Assembly: GCA_026125625.1 (NCBI GenBank)
Contig: JAHCKU010000084.1
Span: 1 to 9,681, forward strand
DNA length: 9,681 nt
Reading direction: 5' to 3'
Origin: Burkholderiales bacterium
GTDB lineage: Bacteria; Pseudomonadota; Gammaproteobacteria; Burkholderiales; SHXO01
Below the pieces are notes generated by a model. That model did not search any database and had not been told where the DNA came from. It worked only from the letters and a program-made list of their open reading frames with translations. A program made the position numbers and the translations under genes. Below are positions 7,469 through 9,681 of this stretch, one piece after another (within the stretch, counting starts at the first letter, position 1; each line of letters opens with the position of its first letter).

Positions 7469-8911
7469 TCAGGATTCCTTGAGCTTGAACACGATCGGCA
7501 GCTTGACGGTGAAGTTCTTTCCGCGCAGATCGCGTGGCACCGGTGGCAGCACCTCCTGCACCATCTCGACCGCACGCTGATCCAGCACCGCATGTCCGCT
7601 GCTGCCGGCAACCGAGACGCGTTTGAGCTTTCCGCTCAGGTCAAACTCCACAGATACCTGCGTGGCGCCTTCCCACTTGCGCTCACGCGCCAGCCTGGGA
7701 TAGGCGCGATCGCCGCGCTCCTTGACCAGCTTGCCTACGCGCGACTGGATCTCCATCGCGAATCGATCGAGCGCGCCGCTGTCGGCGTCGTCCGAGGGGC
7801 GGGCGGTCATCGGAGGTGTCGGCGCGGCAGTCGTCTTGGTGGGGGGGCCGGGCGTCGCCGGTGCCGTCGGAGCTGCTGACGAAGGCACGGTGCGTTGCGG
7901 TGCCTGCGCTGTCGTCGTCGGTCGCGGGGTGGGGGCAGCCACCGCCGGTGCTGTCGGACGCGTCAACTGCGGTTCCGTACGTGGCGCTTGCTGCGCCACC
8001 TGCGGCTGCGGCTGCACGGCCTGTGGCGGGGCTTGCGGGCGCGTTGTGTCCGCCTGCAGTTGCGGTCGCGCAACCGGTTCTGCCTGTTGTGCCATCTGCT
8101 GCGGCTCCGGCTCCACCTCGAGCCGCGGTTGCTCGCGCGGCAGATTCGCCTGCATCGTTGGCGCGGCAGGCAGCGGGCGCGCATCGGTCCTCGGCAGAGC
8201 CAGCGGCTCGGGACGTGCGGGGGCCGGAGCCATGGCGACCACATCCCGCTGTGGCTCGACCTCCGCCTGTGGCGCAGGCGCTACCTGAGGCGGCGCAATG
8301 CGTGCTACCGGCGCGGGTGCAACCGGCTGGCTGCGCGCCGTCGGCGCAAGGTCGGGACGAGGTTGCGCCGACGCCGTGGTGCGTGGCTGTATCGGTTGCG
8401 GCTCGGCAATCGGCTGCTCCTGCACCGGCCGTGGCTCGACCCGTTGCGGCACCTGCGGCAGCGGTTGCAGCGGACGCGTCTCGGGAACGGGATCGGCGCG
8501 CGCCAACGGCGGCAGCGGCACCGGTTGCTGGGGCTGGGCGATCTGCGGCTCGACCTGCGGCAGCGGTGTCGGCAGCGGCGGCGGTTGTGGCTGTGTCGGG
8601 CGCGGCTGCTGAGGTTGCACGTTGGGTGTGACCTCCTGCCGTGTCGGCGCTACCGGCTTCCTCTGGGCGACTTTCTTCGGCGGTGCCTTCTTGGGTTCGG
8701 GTGGTGGCTCGGGCGGCGGCTTGATTTCTTCAGGCTTTGCCAGTTCCACGGTCAAGATCTTCTCCTCCTGTCGCGGCGTCATCAGGTTCGGCAGAAACAG
8801 GAGGGCGGCAACGTGCAGGAGCACGGACAGTCCGAGCGCCCACATCGCGGGGCGATCTCGGTACCACTCGTCGGGGAGATCCAGTGGATCAGTAGCGGTC
8901 GCGCTGGACAT
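7469..8911 (-). CDS. tonB: TonB energy-transducing protein with a very long Pro/Gln-rich spacer
   Basis: The product is a 480-residue inner-membrane protein that would transmit proton-motive force to outer-membrane receptors. One membrane helix (about 22-41) carries the Ser29/His33 pair in SVLLHVAALL, matching Ser16/His20 of E. coli TonB. Next come an acidic/proline segment (KPPPEPPPEPKK) and about 300 residues rich in Pro, Gln, Ala and Arg spanning the periplasm. The TonB C-terminal domain (about 382-480) has YPRLARERKWEG, SVEFDLSGKLK, SSGHAVLDQRAV and LPPVPRDLRG. It is about twice the length of E. coli TonB (239). The ATG at 8911 gives a normal short cytoplasmic tail; the ATG at 8962 would add 17 residues. 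Neither has a good Shine-Dalgarno, so the start is uncertain. No exbB or exbD is in the window. It heads the block reading toward the regulators, pqqA and the PqqU-like receptor, the obvious partner. Confidence 0.92.
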   Translation of the reverse strand: MSSATATDPLDLPDEWYRDRPAMWALGLSVLLHVAALLFLPNLMTPRQEEKILTVELAKPEEIKPPPEPPPEPKKAPPKKVAQRKPVAPTRQEVTPNVQPQQPRPTQPQPPPLPTPLPQVEPQIAQPQQPVPLPPLARADPVPETRPLQPLPQVPQRVEPRPVQEQPIAEPQPIQPRTTASAQPRPDLAPTARSQPVAPAPVARIAPPQVAPAPQAEVEPQRDVVAMAPAPARPEPLALPRTDARPLPAAPTMQANLPREQPRLEVEPEPQQMAQQAEPVARPQLQADTTRPQAPPQAVQPQPQVAQQAPRTEPQLTRPTAPAVAAPTPRPTTTAQAPQRTVPSSAAPTAPATPGPPTKTTAAPTPPMTARPSDDADSGALDRFAMEIQSRVGKLVKERGDRAYPRLARERKWEGATQVSVEFDLSGKLKRVSVAGSSGHAVLDQRAVEMVQEVLPPVPRDLRGKNFTVKLPIVFKLKES

Positions 8912-8973
8912 TATCGAAGCGTAGGAGAAGAGCGCGGCACAAGTAAACCGACCTGTGCGCATCGCGCGCCAAT

Positions 8974-8990
8974 CTCATGAAAATCATGAG
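8974..8990. promoter_or_regulatory. Inverted repeat in the tonB/pqqA divergent region (shared motif)
   Basis: CTCATGA-AAA-TCATGAG is a perfect 7-3-7 inverted repeat. Its 15 bases 8976-8990 match the motif upstream of pqqA copy 1 with one mismatch. It lies 62 bases before the tonB ATG and 176 bases before pqqA copy 2, so a bound regulator could act on both divergent genes. The symmetry fits a dimeric regulator such as a NarL-type response regulator. Function is inferred. Confidence 0.5.
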
Positions 8991-9134
8991 TAGCAAATGC
9001 TGATTTTTTTGTGGGGCTGCGCAACGCGCTCCCCTGACAATACATTTGAACTCTTCGGCCGCGGGAGGGCACGCGCCCCGGGCAGGCAGGGTTCTCCGCA
9101 ATCGCCGCATCACGGGCGGAGGCGAACGAAATGG

Positions 9135-9153
9135 CGTAATGATAACCGTTATT
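9135..9153. promoter_or_regulatory. Fur-box-like AT-rich palindrome just before pqqA copy 2
   Basis: The 19 bases agree with the classical E. coli Fur consensus GATAATGATAATCATTATC at 14 positions. They form most of a 9-1-9 inverted repeat with one mismatch (9138-9156). The site touches the Shine-Dalgarno region of pqqA, so binding would block initiation. The region is AT-rich within GC-rich surroundings and may instead be a -10 element or unstructured start region. Confidence 0.3.
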
Positions 9154-9166
9154 ATTGGAGAAGACT

Positions 9167-9238
9167 ATGTGGACCAAGCCTGAATTCACCGAAATGCGTT
9201 TCGGCTTCGAAGTGACGATGTACATCTACAATCGTTGA
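9167..9238 (+). CDS. pqqA: PqqA, PQQ precursor peptide (copy 2, heading the pqqAB operon)
   Basis: The gene encodes a 23-residue precursor beginning MWTKPEFTEM, with Glu15 and Tyr19 in EVTMY, the pair joined by the radical SAM enzyme PqqE (with chaperone PqqD) at the start of PQQ synthesis. GGAG at 9157-9160, 6 bases before the ATG, sets the start. Here it is in the classical position, followed by a terminator hairpin and pqqB 72 bases after its stop. The 255-base upstream region is shared with divergent tonB and holds the inverted repeat at 8974-8990 and the Fur-like palindrome. I found no convincing sigma-70 boxes in its GC-rich middle part. The protein is identical to that of copy 1. Confidence 0.96.
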   Translation: MWTKPEFTEMRFGFEVTMYIYNR

Positions 9239-9254
9239 TTCAGTCGCCGAATCG

Positions 9255-9284
9255 ACAAAAGCCCCGCCAGGGGCTTTTGTTTTT
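9255..9284 (+). terminator. Intrinsic terminator/attenuator between pqqA and pqqB
   Basis: A perfect 11-bp stem (arms 9255-9265 and 9270-9280, loop GCCA) is followed by a T run (9280-9284). It lies 16 bases after the pqqA stop and 26 bases before the pqqB ATG. Such hairpins are known in pqq operons, where they let the peptide gene be transcribed more than the enzyme genes by partial read-through. Confidence 0.92.
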
Positions 9285-9310
9285 AGCGCACGACGAGGTC
9301 GGGGAAGAGC

Positions 9311-9681
9311 ATGCGAATACGGGTTCTGGGCGCGGCGGCAGGGGGCGGCTTTCCGCAGTGGAACTGCAACTGCCGCAACTGCGATGGCGTGCGCAAGGGA
9401 AACATCAAGGCACGGCCACGCACCCAGTCATCCATCTGCGTGTCGTCCGATGGCATCAATTGGGTGTTGTTCAACGCTTCGCCGGACATTCTCGCCCAGA
9501 TCAAGACTTTTCCTCCCCTTCAGCCGGGCCGCGGAGTTCGCGACACCGGGATTCACGCCATCGTACTGGTCGACGGTCAGATCGACCATACCACGGGACT
9601 GCTCATGCTGCGCGAAGGCAGACCGTTGGAGATCTGGTGCACCGATATGGTTCACGAGGATCTGACGACCGGCAATCCGCT
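9311..9681 (+). CDS. pqqB: PqqB, PQQ biosynthesis protein (3' truncated by window end)
   Basis: The first 123 residues of PqqB are present, a metallo-beta-lactamase-fold protein needed late in PQQ formation and described as a hydroxylase of the PqqE-derived tyrosine intermediate. The start MRIRVLGAAAGGGFPQWNCN is the family signature. The metal-binding CNCRNC (19-24) follows, then RTQSSI, NASPDI, LQPGRGVRDTG, IDHTTGLLMLREG and WCTDMVHEDLTTG, all near-invariant in PqqB. The full protein is normally about 300 residues, so more than half lies to the right, probably with pqqCDE. The ATG at 9311 has a purine-rich GGGGAAGAG upstream. Read-through of the terminator at 9255-9284 would control its expression. 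Confidence 0.96.
   Translation, partial: MRIRVLGAAAGGGFPQWNCNCRNCDGVRKGNIKARPRTQSSICVSSDGINWVLFNASPDILAQIKTFPPLQPGRGVRDTGIHAIVLVDGQIDHTTGLLMLREGRPLEIWCTDMVHEDLTTGNP

Noticed and set aside
7435..7611. N-terminal extension of the S33 hydrolase by up to 59 residues
   Set aside because: The extension overlaps the end of tonB, is rich in Arg, Cys and Ser and does not belong to the family; only the ATGs at 7443 and 7434 are realistic.
7722..8980. Several overlapping + strand frames opposite tonB, rich in Gly/Cys/Arg/Ala
   Set aside because: They are mirror readings of the Pro/Gln-rich TonB spacer, low in complexity and without a ribosome site or domain.
8974..9010. Inverted repeat followed by a T run (9003-9010) read as a terminator
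   Set aside because: The stem is AT-rich with only 7 bp, and the T run begins 12 bases after it; a protein-binding site fits better.
3852..9238. Mobile element as cause of the pqqA duplication
   Set aside because: No transposase, terminal inverted repeat or target-site duplication is visible around either copy, and similarity stops at the ORF edges.

Overview
The window looks like chromosomal DNA of a GC-rich Gram-negative bacterium, most likely a proteobacterium and possibly a gammaproteobacterium. The basis is a TonB-dependent outer-membrane receptor, a TonB protein, a NarL-type two-component system and a pqqAB start of proteobacterial type. The species cannot be named from this sequence. 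No insertion sequence, phage gene, tRNA, rRNA or CRISPR array is visible, and no gap between genes exceeds 300 bases.

Layout from left to right. On the + strand, 1-708 is the 3' part of an iron(III)-type ABC transporter ATPase. It converges with a cytochrome b561 gene (714-1274, -) with 5 bases between the stops. All genes from there to 8911 are on the - strand. In transcription order they are a TonB protein (8911-7469), a proline iminopeptidase-like S33 hydrolase (7434-6460), a sensor kinase (6463-4739), a response regulator (4733-4080), a 23-residue pqqA (3923-3852), a hairpin terminator, and a TonB-dependent receptor of the YncD/PqqU type (3740-1500) with a strong terminator at 1451-1483. 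Divergent from tonB, on the + strand, a second pqqA (9167-9238) is followed by a terminator hairpin and the 5' part of pqqB (9311-end).

The central point is that the window holds two pqqA genes encoding the same 23-residue precursor of the cofactor pyrroloquinoline quinone (PQQ). One is in the classical place before pqqB, in the biosynthetic operon. The other stands alone in front of a receptor that resembles the E. coli PQQ importer PqqU (YncD). Each is followed by its own hairpin terminator. A nearly identical 15-base motif with inverted-repeat character lies upstream of both. The block between them encodes the energy transducer such a receptor would need, a two-component system resembling the MoxYX type linked to PQQ-dependent alcohol oxidation, and a peptidase. 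My reading is a PQQ 'make or take' locus combining synthesis, import and regulation. The gene identities are well supported. The functional coupling is inference.
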